Shown one piece after another: positions 35,051 to 47,199 of a stretch of 64,000 nucleotides of DNA. Both the position numbers and the translations under genes were made by a program. Positions within the stretch are counted from its first letter, which is position 1; every line of letters starts with the position of its first letter. The notes beneath the pieces were generated by a model. That model did no database searches. It saw nothing but the letters and a program-made list of their open reading frames with translations, and was not told the DNA's origin. The stretch is from Adineta steineri (taxonomy: Eukaryota; Rotifera; Eurotatoria; Adinetida; Adinetidae): positions 178,525 through 242,524 of the forward strand of contig CAJNOI010000134.1 of NCBI GenBank assembly GCA_905250115.1, in the 5' to 3' direction.

Positions 35051-35920
35051 AAGTTTTTATAGTATTTACATCTATAAGCATTTTCATATAAATAGATTTG
35101 TAGTATAATACTATCTCATATAAGATTGATTTATTCTAGTAAAACTATATTTGTTGGAAGTAAATTATGAGAGCTAACTGACCTTTAATTATATGACAAT
35201 TTCATATTTCATGTCATCAAAATCGCTTGAAAATCGACGATTTTATTGCGATAGATTGCAATAGACCAATATTTCGATAAAAAGTCGTCGATGAATCGCG
35301 ATTTGATCGACGATTATTTTTGGATGAAAATATAGTCATCATAAATGACAGAATTTTAATAAACTAGATAATTTAACATCATTTGATACTGCACTATCCA
35401 CGCCACCAAAAATTTCGAATAAATTGACGATTTTATCGCGATATAGAAGCCGATTAATTGTGAGATCTATCGCGATAAAATCGCCAAAATTAAGCACTTT
35501 TTGCCGATTTTTTTTTCGAAAAGTCTTGATTCGTAATGATTCCGACAAAATAAGCATTTCTTACTAGCGATATAATCGTCAATATTTTGAAAAATCGCGA
35601 TTCATCGCCTAAACCTTGGCGATTTTGAAGAGATGGATAGCTTCTCATGTATGTCTAGAAACTATACACATGGAAAATATCAAGGGCTAGAAAGCAAACT
35701 GTTCAATAAAAAACATCTTGCACAGTTTGCAAGGCTAGATACTCTAGAATTATAGAGTAAATACAAATTATAAACTAGCTGCGATACTTTCAAAGTTAAT
35801 GTATAAAAATGATTAGAAAATAATAAATTTTGATCTTTATGCTAATTTTCTTTCAAAAAAAAATTTTATTCTTAAAAATACTACATAAAACGATTTGAAG
35901 TAAAAAAATAATAGTTTATT
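35051..35920. other. intergenic DNA with a palindromic repeat
   Basis: Includes the element at 35217-35628; the remainder is AT-rich with no gene. Confidence 0.5.
35217..35628. mobile_element. imperfect palindromic element rich in CGCGATAAAATCG words
   Basis: Ends TCAAAATCGC and, inverted, GCGATTTTGA. Inside, words such as GACGATTTTATCGCGAT, ATCGCGATAAAATCGCC and AATCGCGATTCATCG occur in both orientations, so the region can fold into several stems. Looks like a diverged MITE or foldback. No target duplication was identified. Confidence 0.5.
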
Positions 35921-37606
35921 TTAAATATTATTTCCCCCTGGAATTTTATCAACTAAAATATTAAGTGTATTTTGTATATTATTTATTGTATTATTGACAT
36001 TCGTAAGTTGTTCTTCAATTCTATCTACTTTTACTTCCATTTTTCTTATTTTTATGTTTGTTAATTCTGTTCTAGTGATTGTTTTATGCTGCATTGTTAT
36101 TAATTCAACTTGATCGATACTATTATTAATTAAAATTTGTTCTTGTCGTCTAATCTCTTGAACAACTTTTATTGAGCGAAATAATTGTCTTTGTGTTCGA
36201 AGATAGTGAGCAAATGAAAATCGTTTAGTGTCTCCTCTCCAAACCCATAATTTCAATGCAAATTTGATAATATTTGCTGATTGTTGTTGGCGTTCTTTAG
36301 TCAATTGGGTATTTAAAACAAAAGAATGTACATATTTTTCTGATCGACCAAGCATTAATTTTTGTGCAAGTACCGCAATAATAAGTGCACTTGCAAAAAG
36401 ACCATAGAGAGAAACCATACCAGCAACAACTAGTAATTACAATAATATTTCAGTTTTTTTTATTTAATATATTTTTGTCATGAAAAAAATACAACTTACT
36501 TCTTCCACAATGAGTTGATGCAATTAAATCTCCATATCCAAGAGAAGTAAATGTTACAGTAAATAACCACATTGCATCAGACATTGGAAAATGATCATCA
36601 GTAGAAGGTTTAAAATTACAAGCACGTAAAGCCCAACTTCCAATAAGAAACGACATAATACAAATTATCAATAAGCAACGAGTTGGCCATTGTTGAAGAT
36701 AGATTCTTATGAGAAAGGAAAAATTAATTTTTACTTGATTAAGATAACCAAATGATCGAGACGCTGCATTACGAACCAACTGTGAATGGTACACAATACA
36801 ACGGCATAATAAATAAAGACGAAGAAACACTATTTTAATAAAAATAATTTAATAATTTTTTTGTTTTTGATTAGAAATAATATAGAGATATATGATACTT
36901 ACTTGGAAGACCAAGAGCAACATCAAGTGGTATATAACTTAAAGGATGACCTGATGTTGTCGTTACATTATTTTTTGCATCTAATTCTTGCATATGACTT
37001 TTTGTTGGATAGGCCAGTGGTACAGGATGAATAAAACAAATAATAACTTCAAGTAAAATAAACATTATTTTTTTAAATGTTATTCCAACACGCCAATCTT
37101 CAATGCAATTATTAACAGAATATAAAGCTAATTCCAGACGATGATAAACAAGTATAAGAACAACAAGAATTATAGTTGTCGATGTAAGTATCATTTTGAT
37201 ATACCAACTGGTGGGTGTATCTCTATCACAAATTTGATCGAAAGTTATTTCATTTTCAATAATCATCAATATAATACCCAACATACTGATACCACACGTA
37301 AGATCACTTACAAAAGCGCTATAATGAAGATATAAAATCTAAATGAAAGATAAAAGAAAATCAACGTTATATTTCTTACAGACGACGATGTAAATATTTT
37401 CGTGCAGATAATCGTTCACTCAAATTAGACATATAACCGTGTGTTTCGGAAGGTTTTACTGATATTGGACGTCGAGTTTTCCTTTTATTTGATAGTGGAT
37501 GAGGAATCATATCTAATACTGTTGTTGGTATTGGTTCAGTATAAAATGATTCCTTACGATCAAAAGGATTTATCAATGGTTGTTTAGGATCTTGCTCTGA
37601 AGCCAT
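35921..37606 (-). CDS. small-conductance calcium-activated potassium channel (SK/KCNN type)
   Basis: Four exons on the minus strand (37606-37380, 37318-36903, 36829-36500, 36429-35921) give 493 residues. There is a cytosolic N-terminus of about 80 residues, then six hydrophobic helices. An S5-pore-S6 region has SDAMWLFTVTFTSLGYGDL as pore helix and filter; GYGD is the potassium filter, and vertebrate SK channels have SIGYGD. After S6 comes the calmodulin-binding region (AQKLMLGRSEKYVHSFVLNTQLTKE) and a C-terminal coiled coil (RIEEQLTNVNNTINNIQNTL). No voltage-sensor arginine ladder is seen, which fits SK channels. It should form a calmodulin-gated tetramer at the plasma membrane. The start is the first ATG (MASEQDPK). 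The acceptor of exon 2 was chosen because it alone keeps the frame. Confidence 0.88.
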
Positions 37607-38118
37607 TTTATGAAAAGACAATTGATTGTAATAGACTGATGATAAATTCGATTGATGTGATATTAGATTATTTTAGCTTATATGTATATATCGTATTTTT
37701 CATATAGTTATTAATCATACAATGAGGTTGATGAGGTTAAAAAAATACATGTATACCTGTTTATACCTTTCAACGATAGGTGTATAGGTAGGGATATTAT
37801 GCAAATTAATAAAAACACGTGGTAAAGTAAAAAAATAATCAAAGTTTATATGGTTGGGCGTTGTCACTAATACAATCATAAACATAAAAAATAATATTAA
37901 TAAAACTGATATGCGCATGGATATGACAGAGTATTATCAATATGAATGTCTACGATCGATAATAAACATTTATTTATTTTTTCATATATTAACGTTATTT
38001 TATAATGACTAAATAATATGTTTTATTTAAATACGAAGTATAAAAGCAAGATTATAAATGAATAAAAAGAAAAACGAAAAGCTCTCCCTGTCCCTATGGA
38101 TATAAAAATCAATATTAA
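37607..38118. other. intergenic DNA
   Basis: Lies between two minus-strand genes. A hydrophobic 67-codon frame at 37715-37918 has no other support. Confidence 0.45.
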
Positions 38119-39877
38119 CTAATTATCTTCAAAAAAATCGCTTAACCAAATATGTAAATCCATATGTTGATCAATACTATAAGAATATTGACGATGTTTA
38201 CCACAATATTTTGGTAACCATTTTATAATTTGTTCTTGTAATTCTTGATTTATATGTCTAAATGTAATGTTAATTAAAGTTTTTTCTAATAATTCCATAA
38301 GTCTTCGTATATGTTCGAATATTATTAATCGTACACAAAGATATTTTATATTAGGAAACATTAAACACATTCGATCGATATTTGTTAAACAATCACATAT
38401 GGTTAATGAATGTATATTATGAAAATCAAGCATTTCTAATTTACTAAATAATTTTTCAGTTATTCGAAGAGATTTTAATCGTGGCATACGATTGTATAGA
38501 ATATTTATAAAATCTGGATGATGAAATTGTCCTAATCTTAATTCAGTAACATGTGTAAGATCAATACTTGTTTGAAAAAAATTTAAGAGAAATTCAACTG
38601 ATAAATCACATTCATTATCAGCTAAAGTTAATGTAGAAATATTTGAAAAAAAATGAACTGATGATAATGAAAAAATATTCTAAAATAATCAAATTAATTA
38701 TGTTATTTTTTTTCTTAGTTATATTAATTTTTACCTCTGTAATTAATGTGGATAAATCAATTGTAAGTCTTGTTACTTTATTCATATAAGATTCATTATT
38801 AGATATTGAAGAACGAAATTTAAGAGATGGATTCATTGATGGACGATAATAGAATTGTGTATCACAATAGGGTAATGAATAAAGATGTATCATTGAAGGA
38901 TTCATTTGATAATCTAACATAACATACCAAGATTTTTGCTTAAGCCAAAATGGTGTTTGAAATGTTTCTAAAACCATTTGTTCATTAAAAACTATAGATT
39001 GAGTAGAAAAATTAAATTGAAATGTTTGAAGATTTAATGGTAAATTTTCTTCCCAAAATTGTCCATCAAACCATTGTTTTCCACTTGCGATTAATTTTAA
39101 AAATATCAGTGTTGGCATTTTATGTAATAAAATTTTTAAATCAGAATTTTTCATATTAATAAATATCGTCATAGTTAATCGTGTTAAATGAATAAGAGAT
39201 TGCAAATGATTATAATTCATATGTAATGTAATTGCTGTTTCAAGTGATTTTAAATGAGGCATGTGAGATGCAATAGTTCCCAATGAAATAGTATTACATA
39301 TATTATCATTAAAATAAAGATGATCTATTGATGAACTGATATTATATTCAAATATATTATTTAATATACCAGATAAATATAATCGACGAAGTGATACTGA
39401 ATTAGTAATAAATGATGAAAGTAGCATACATGTTTCTTTATTAATACTTGATGGTTGACAATGAATAATTGCTAATGATTTAAGAGAATCAAATGTAGGT
39501 AAATGAATTAAGATCTTGTTTAAATCAATTGGACCTAATGGTTGACTTAATTGAAGTGATTGAAGACGAGAAAATTGTTGAATAGAAAATAATGAAAGAA
39601 ATAATGAAAATTGACCTGGTGTTTCATCCATATTTGAAAGTGTCAATGAGATAACTTGACAAGGATTAATCTGATTCAATGTAATATAAAATTGTGACAT
39701 ACTTATAGATTGAAAATCTAATTGATATTTATCATAAGTATGTAATATTGTATTCATATATGTACTAATATTATAAAGCGAAAGATATATATCATGATAT
39801 GTAAGATAATTTAAAATTTTATGAATTAATTCCATAGGTAATTTATCAAGATGAGTTACTGTAGCTATCGACGGCAT
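38119..39877 (-). CDS. F-box/LRR-like protein
   Basis: Two exons (39877-38735 and 38679-38119, intron of 55 bases, phase 0) give 567 residues. An F-box opens the protein (LDKLPMELIHKILNYLTYHDIY, about residues 10-31). The rest is made of irregular leucine-rich strands and helices (HLKSLETAITLHM, SLRRLYLSGIL, NISTLTLADNECD) with the FQTPFWLKQKSWYV segment that is shared in position with FSSPFWVNKGWIF in the gene at 19439. It probably forms an SCF substrate receptor. No lesion is seen. Confidence 0.8.
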
Positions 39878-40370
39878 TCTTGAATAGTTATTCGACTGAT
39901 ATTATTTATACATATATGTGTATATATTATCTTTGATAATGATAATATAGAATAAAAGCTGGTGCCAATCGAAACTTAATTTTAAATATTATTCTATTAT
40001 TCAAAAGTATATCAGATATAACTGATAGAGCTCGCTGTTATACAGTATAACTATCAAATAATATGAATGACTAATAGCACTGAATAATGAACTCAAATAG
40101 TTCAAAAGTTCAATCATGTTTTTTCTAAGATAAATTTCATATGATTTATGCATTGATAAAATACGTCTAAGGTCACATTGAATTATACGAAAGTACGTTG
40201 CCTTTTTTTTGACTTAGGTGCAATAGATAAGAAATTATTTTCTTCTATATAAATATTGTTATCTTGTATATCTCAACTCAGTATTGTTATAATATATAAG
40301 AATGATGACTATGCATAAAAACGAATAAATAATATTTTATTTCGTCGTAATAAATCAAGTGCATTTTTTC
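39878..40370. other. intergenic promoter region between divergent genes
   Basis: AT-rich and without coding sign. It separates a minus-strand F-box gene from the plus-strand RING-LRR gene. Confidence 0.45.
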
Positions 40371-41516
40371 ATGGAAATAAAAATTGAAAATTATTATGAA
40401 TATGTTAATAAAGAAAATATTGAAAAATATTTGGTATGTAATATATGTGATAAACCATTAATTGAACCTGTTATAACACCGTGTGCATATGTATTTTGTC
40501 GACGATGTATAGAAAAATCGTTGGATGATCATTGTGCACGATGTTCATCATATACAAAATCAAAGCATTTAGTAGCACTTACAGATCCTGCTTTACTTAT
40601 AGAACTTGATAATATTCAAATCAAATGTAAGTTATGTGAACAAATGGACATTAGACGAGGTTATTTTCAAAATCATATTTATGAAATATGTCCAAAAGCA
40701 ATTATTACATGTTCGAATAATGAAAATAATTGTTCTTGGATTGGATTACGTGAAGAACTTTCAACGCATTTAACTACATGTTCATATCAATCATCGGCAT
40801 TAGACTCTCAAAGTAATTGTAGTTAAAATATATATAGGCATAATAAATATTTCGTTTTAGAAGTTATCTTAGAAGAAAAACATGGTAAATTTTTCCCATA
40901 TTTAAATATCGATTTACAACAACGAAATTTACAAAACCATGACGTTGCAATTGCAGTTAAAGCTCTACTTATTAATCAACGATGTACATGTTTAGATTTA
41001 TTTAATAAAAAAATTTCATCTGAAAGTGCTTCAATTATTGCTTCTGTGTTAGATAATGATATATTATTAGAAATATTAAGTTTTCGAAATAATCTTCTAT
41101 GTGATTCTGGTGTTCAATTTATTGCTCATGCACTTTCAACAAATTCCCATCTTCAATTACTTGATCTTAATAATAATTCAATTACTGATATTGGTGTTCG
41201 ATTATTAGCTGAAATGTTAAAAACAAATCAAACTTTAATTAAATTAACATTATCTTATAATCGAATAAGTAATGAAGGAATGACTATTTTAGTTGATGTA
41301 TTAATTAATAATAATTCTACACTTCGATGGTTAAGTCTTGCAGGAAATTCATCGATTAATGATTTATCTACACATTCAATAACAAATCTACTTCGACATA
41401 ATACATCATTAACAACACTTAATTTAGAAGATTGTAATCTTGCATGGTGGAGTAAAAAACAACTTTATTTCTATCAAACAATGTATTTTAAATCAGCAAT
41501 AGATTTACTATTGTAA
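40371..41516 (+). CDS. RING/TRAF-type zinc finger protein fused to LRRs
   Basis: Two exons (40371-40812, 40861-41516; intron of 48 bases, GTAATT..TTTAG) give 365 residues. The RING-like finger reads CNICDKPL..TPCAYVFCRRC then CARC. In the C-x-H-x2-C-x2-C core the His is Tyr, so one zinc ligand of a C3HC4 RING is missing. A TRAF-type finger follows (CKLCEQ, CPKAIITCSNN.., CSWIG, HLTTC). Exon 2 encodes about six ribonuclease-inhibitor-type LRRs (LQLLDLNNNSITDIGVRLLAEML type). The layout suggests an E3-like sensor, but activity is doubtful given the Tyr. The LRRs resemble those of the ART gene just downstream, so the two may share an LRR ancestor. Confidence 0.8.
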
Positions 41517-42778
41517 AACGTTTTATATAGACAACAAATAAATTTCATTATCAGTATATATGCTAATTTTTAAGCATAATACAGAACGAAGTTGTTCATT
41601 GATGATGAAAATTGCTTTTTTTATATTTAAGAAATTATTATGAGAAGTAAAAATATTTCATTTTGATCATATTTAATACATCAATTTTATATTTAATGTA
41701 GACAGTGTATACTGTCGCAATAGAATATCATCAGGAGTTACTCTTGACTTAAGTTCTTCACGAAAAAACGAGGATATTTCGTGAATTTCAGAAGGTCACT
41801 GTTCACCCCTTTAGTCATGTAGCAACACCGAAACATTTGGTTTTTGACTGTAATAAACGTCGTCATACTCAGGCCTTTCTCATTTATAGAATACAGATGT
41901 TTCTCGAAAAGCCTATCCGGCTTACTACTTGAATGGCCTTATTAAGGCTGTAATTCGTATATAGATTTCTACATAGTGGCGTAACCACCGGAGCAGCTCA
42001 GCTCCTGCTAGGAAACTTTGAGATTCTCCCAGACTGTTCGACACTCTTGGTTAAAAAAGTATGAAGTTGAACTTCCCTAAGACAAAATCCTGGTAAGCAT
42101 GAAGCTCAACTCCCCGTGGAGCAAAATCCTGGTTACGCTACTATTTCTGCACCAATGCTTCCTCTATATCATCAAGAGAACTTCTCTCCGCAAGTTATTC
42201 ATCAATTAAGATACTTGAAAAAATCGTACTATAGACCCGAAAGCGTTAATAATAAAGTTGATATGATGAATTCAATATCAACATTTACATATAGTCTGTA
42301 TAATTATCTTTACACATACTTTTAACTATTTATATGAAAATATTTTCAAAGTTAGTTGACTGTTGCACTTTTTAGTAAAACATTAAGAAGAAATCATTCA
42401 CTTGCTTTTTATAGACAGATTCGCCTGACATTTTTATGTATATGTTTAATGATCGATCTCTATCTATGTTTTTTTATGTGTGGAATGTAAATGAATAGTT
42501 CCTAGAGGAAAAGAAAATAAATTTGTGTGAAAATTATTAATGATTTCGAACTATTTTTTTGTTTATATCAATCAAGGCAAATAATGAAGTTGAAATAATT
42601 TTTTCAAATGATGTGTTATTTTCTTTATAATTGTTGCCTTTGGTAAAATCAAAAGAAAAAGAAATAACACATTTTTAACAGGTTAATATAATGTCAATGT
42701 TCACACATGTTTACTGACTCGTTTTAACTTAAAATGCAAATTAAAAATCATTATGAATAATAAAATACAAAGTCATAG
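41517..42778. other. intergenic DNA with a MITE
   Basis: Contains the hAT-like element 41974-42143. The 69-codon frame at 42116-42325 overlaps its end and is not a gene. Confidence 0.5.
41974..42143. mobile_element. hAT-like MITE with 8-base target duplication
   Basis: Terminal inverted repeats TAGTGGCGTAACCA and TGGTTACGCTACTA (one mismatch) bound 170 bases. Direct repeats TTTCTACA (41966-41973) and TTTCTGCA (42144-42151) flank it, matching at 7 of 8 positions. GTGGCGTA-type ends and 8-base duplications are those of hAT elements. Inside, AAAATCCTGGT occurs twice. Confidence 0.75.
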
Positions 42779-44307
42779 ATGGGTATATGCAATGAAAAAC
42801 CAAAACAAAATACACAAAATCTTCATTCGGATTGTTTAATTCCATTTGAAGATTATGAAAAAATACCAAATGTTTCACTTGAATTAGCTATTGAACCGCT
42901 AATATCTATTTTACCTTCGATACAAACTTATGTACATTTAGTTAAACAAAAATGTATAAATCCTGCTGATGGTTTAACTCAAGATCAATCAGCATCAATT
43001 ATGCTATGTACTATAAAATGGCAACCATTTGATCAATGTCTTTCAGTCGTATTAAATACAATCTTACGTTCAAACGATCGTGAAAAACTTAAACCATGGT
43101 ATCTCTATTTAAAACTTTTATTAGGTGCATTAAATTGTTTACCATCAACAGATCGTATTATTTATCGTGGTATTAAATTAGATATTCGTGAACAATATTC
43201 TAAAAATAAAACAATAACATGGTTGGATTTTGCTTTATGTACGACTTCACTTGATTTATTACAATCAGATAAATATTTAGGTAAAAAAGATCAACGAACA
43301 ATATTTACTATTGAATGTAATTCAAGTAAAGATATTACTAAACATTCATATTATTCAACAACAGATATGTTTATGCTTTTACCTGCGACACAATTTCAAA
43401 TAGTACAATGTGTTAAACAAAAAAATAAACTTTCATGGATACAATTAAAAGAAATTCAATCACCATATGCTCGTTTACAATCAAAACCTGTTAGTTCAGA
43501 ATTATCTTGTGTAAGTTTAATATAGATAAATAAGATGATTTAGGTTTTAATTTCTTCGATTAGGATTTACCTTATGTTGATAGTACTATTCCTTATATAA
43601 TTTTAACAAATGAAGCTAATCAATCTTCAACAATAAATGATCCTAATCATAATCCAAAATTAGAACAATTGATTGCTAAATATCCATTGAATTCATCTAT
43701 ACATTTACGATTTCAACAATTAACTGATTGTGATATGAAAATAATTGTTGAAAAAGCAGTTATTGAAAAACAATGTACTGAACTTTGGTTATCGAATGCT
43801 CAGATAACATCTCAAGGTGCATTAATACTTTCAAATGGTTTATATAATAATAAAACATTAACAAAATTATATCTCAATGATAATTGTATAAATGATAGTG
43901 GTGTATATGCATTAACACGTGTACTTTCAAGAAATAATTCAACATTAAAAGAACTTTATCTTGCACGAAATAATATAACAACTAAAGGTGCACAATATTT
44001 AGCTGAAATGTTAATTACAAATCGAACAATAACAACACTTTGTTTATTCGGGAATCATATTGATGATAATGGAATTAAATATTTAACATATATTCTTACA
44101 TATTATAATATACATTTAGAAGGTTTATATCTTTCAGGAAATAATGATATGACTGATATTAGTATTGATTATTTTATTCAAATGTTTAAACAAAATTGTG
44201 CATTAAAAAAACTTCATTTATTTAATTGCAATTTATCTGACAAAGGAAAAACAAAATTACGAAAAGAAATTCAAATAAAAAAATATAATTTTTTGTTACA
44301 TATGTAA
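42779..44307 (+). CDS. mono-ADP-ribosyltransferase (ART) domain fused to LRRs
   Basis: Two exons (42779-43510, 43564-44307; intron of 53 bases) give 491 residues. Exon 1 is an ART domain of the arginine-transferase kind. It has a helical N-terminal part, the NAD-binding Arg in IIYRGIKL (about residue 125), and the Ser motif in CTTSLDLL. The late segment is YYSTTDMFMLLPATQF. In active members that segment carries E-x-E before LLLP; here it reads D-x-F, so the catalytic Glu appears lost. Exon 2 encodes about six 28-residue ribonuclease-inhibitor-type LRRs (LTKLYLNDNCINDSGVYALT type). No signal peptide, so cytosolic. Probably a non-catalytic or altered ART used for binding, with LRRs as recognition module; that role is inference. 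Confidence 0.82.
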
Positions 44308-44970
44308 TAAATCAATTAGTTTTGAAAATAATATAAATGAAAAAATAAATCATTGCGTCATCATTTGTTTATGATGATGATGAAATAGGTTCGAACATTA
44401 AAACTAATTTAATATTGTTCAAATTTCGTATTGAAAAAACATTAACTAGATATAAGTTTTGATCTGACACCTTACAAAGGTAAACAGCGAAAATAACATC
44501 TAGTTAATGCCTTATTCAAAACCATACAAATAAGACATCCTTTTTTCCAAAAGAAATGGTGCCAACGTGAAAATAATTACAGTTAATATCTACTTCAATA
44601 CGATATGGATGTTTTCATTTAGAGAGAAATTGCTTTTTTCAAGTTGTATTTCTCATTATGAGTGGAGATGTGGATGAATCATTTCATATTATTACTCATT
44701 CATTTGTACTGGGAAAAAACCTTATCTACTTGGAGTGAACAAATAAAATGACTTTTATCTCTCTATGTCTCTTCCATGTCTTTTTAAGAGCGGAGATATG
44801 GATGAATGAATCATTTCAACTGATAAAAATTCATATCTGCTAATATATTTTCTTAAAGGGAAAAAATACAGTGATCTTTATCTATCTATGTCTCTTTCAT
44901 GTCTTCTTATGAGTGCAAATATGAATGAATCACTTCATGTTATTGTTTATTTATTTGTACAGGGAAAAAA
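44308..44970. repeat. diverged tandem repeat abutting the assembly gap
   Basis: From about 44630, three units share the order CTCATTATGAGTGGAGATGTGG / GAATGAATCATTTCA / AGGGAAAAAA / TCTCTATGTCTCTTCCATGTC, with copies at about 44659, 44789 and 44911 (period 120-130). The third copy runs into the N run, which suggests that the array itself caused the gap. Confidence 0.55.
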
Positions 44971-45070
44971 NNNNNNNNNNNNNNNNNNNNNNNNNNNNNN
45001 NNNNNNNNNNNNNNNNNNNNNNNNNNNNNNNNNNNNNNNNNNNNNNNNNNNNNNNNNNNNNNNNNNNNNN
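44971..45070. other. assembly gap (100 N)
   Basis: Exactly 100 unknown bases, a conventional placeholder length. The true size is unknown. Confidence 0.95.
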
Positions 45071-45198
45071 CCTAATACGAATATTATGAGAGTTATTCAT
45101 TTACAAGATAAATGATTTCTAAACTCTTCCATATAACGTCTTATATACTCTCATTATAATATACAGTGGGATAAAATTAAAATTTACTTCTAATATAC

Positions 45199-46233
45199 CT
45201 GCATGAATGAATAGAATAAACGATAGCAATAGCTTGCTGATTATCTGTATCGATGGAAAGATTAAAAACCCATTGACGTTGACTCCAAAATAATGAATGA
45301 AATCGATTGATTTGTGTATGACATGGAGTTATTTGTAAATGTTCATTGATCATTTCTGTATATTTAAATTTAAATAAATGTAATTTTGACATATGTTGTA
45401 TTATCAATTGTTCCCAACGATCAGCATCCAAATAAGAAAAATCTTTGTACGTATGAATACGTAATTTATGAAATTGAGAACCTATCTTTTTAATAAGATC
45501 TTCTAATTCATCAAATCGTAAATAACAATAACGTATACACATATGTGTTAAATGAATTAATTTAATTGGTATTTGTTGTTTCATAATTTGATTTGATTTT
45601 ACTATTTGTTTACAAATTATATGAGATAATCGTGGTGTATATGAAAGAATAGTAATAAATTCATTCAATGTACATATATGATCAATAACAAGATATTCAA
45701 TTGTACTAAGTTGTTTGTTAGTTGCCATTAATAAAGGATTGTTTATTTTTAATCCTCGAAATGAAAGTTTATGATATTTCAGCCTAGGTAAATTGAATAT
45801 TAATTTATATAAATAACTCAGATCTTTCGAAGTTTTATGAAGATAAATAGTTAAAGAGAAAAGTCGAGGTAGGAAAACTAAATCGACAAGAAGTAATAAT
45901 AATTCGCCTGTTCGAATATCTCTAAGAGTAATTGATTCAAGACGATTAAATTGTGAATTAATAGGAAACCATGTAAAAATTGGCGATTCACCAAAAGCAT
46001 TATCAAAATTAAACGAAATAATTTGATGTCGTTTCGGTATAACAATATGTTTCGAACGATGTTCTAAAAGTACGCCAGAATACGAAACAAAATTTATTTT
46101 TAATCGAACAGATGAATCAATAAGTAATTGTTGAAAACGATAATTAAGATTTGAAAATGCTTCATATAATAAACAACCGTCGAGATAATCGAATATTTCA
46201 TAAAATATTTCATTTGGTAAATTTTCAATACAA
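45199..46233 (-). CDS. F-box/LRR-like gene, 3' end lost towards the gap
   Basis: One exon on the minus strand is clear: acceptor AATAATTAG before 46233, donor GCAG|GTATAT at 45199. It starts within an F-box (IENLPNEIFYEIFDYLDG). It continues with the same body as the gene at 19439-21148, including SYLDADRWEQLI and the SIHSCR / SIHSSK end at the same donor position. In that paralogue another exon of about 200 codons follows, whereas here only about 130 bases remain before the N run. The 3' exon is therefore missing or lies in the gap. The first exon, holding the ATG, is not identified; an intron sits just before the F-box in both paralogues. Confidence 0.7.
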
Positions 46234-46274
46234 CTAATTATTTTCAAAAAATAAATTATTAATATAAAATACAA

Positions 46275-47199
46275 TTTTCTTACTTTTTTCTATCATATAT
46301 TCCTATAAGAAAAATAAATCTAGGGAAATTATTCATGTAAATAAAAATCGGGTTTACTTTGTAATTTTTTTCTCTTGTTATTTTCAAACTCCATCATAGC
46401 CATTCGATTTTGTTTAGATTGATTCATGTGTTTGTATTTTCGAGAAACTACATATAATTCGAAATAATCATTTTTCTTTCGCCGTTAATATGAAAATATA
46501 TCAATACTTACGATCAAACGTCTCAACCTTGCTGCGAAAGAAAGAAAAAGACAAAACAAAATAATAGGATTCATGTACAATATATATATATATATATTTT
46601 TTTCGGTGAAATAACGTGTCGTCTCATTCTCTTTCGCTGTTTTTTTCCTTTTCGAAAAGTTAAAATGAATCATTATGGTTCGTTTTTTCGTTATCAGCGT
46701 TATAATTTACATTACGAAATAATTATTCCCCATATGATAAAAACTAGGAATATATGGACTGATACTGAGTATATAAATCGAAAAATTAATTTTTTTACAA
46801 GATAAATAATCAAATAAATGTCTAAACTATTTTTTTAAAGCTTATTAGCTTATATGAATTTAAATACGAACATGCTGTACAAAACCATTAGCTTCGTTTT
46901 ATAAAAATTCTTATAATTTATGATTTTATATATGTATAATAATATAATTTTTTCAAAATGTTCATTTGCATGGATGAAAAATTATCTAGAAAATACACGC
47001 AGTAACCTTTTCAGTACCTTCAACTGATTATTTATCGTTTTTTTCTTTATATCACTACGTAATGAATCATTTTTTTTGCGAGCAATCGAATAATTGCTGA
47101 AGTTACTTTTTCGTTCTTTTTTTTATGTTAGAGAAAATGTGTGCGAGTTAAAGGAAGAAAATTTCTAGTTTTTTTAATACAATTATTTTGTCGGGAAAT
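46275..47199. other. intergenic DNA
   Basis: AT-rich with a short (TA) run near 46580. No gene supported. Confidence 0.5.

Noticed and set aside
44383..44397. GGTTCGAAC, resembling a tRNA T-arm
   Set aside because: No matching acceptor, D or anticodon stems could be placed around it.
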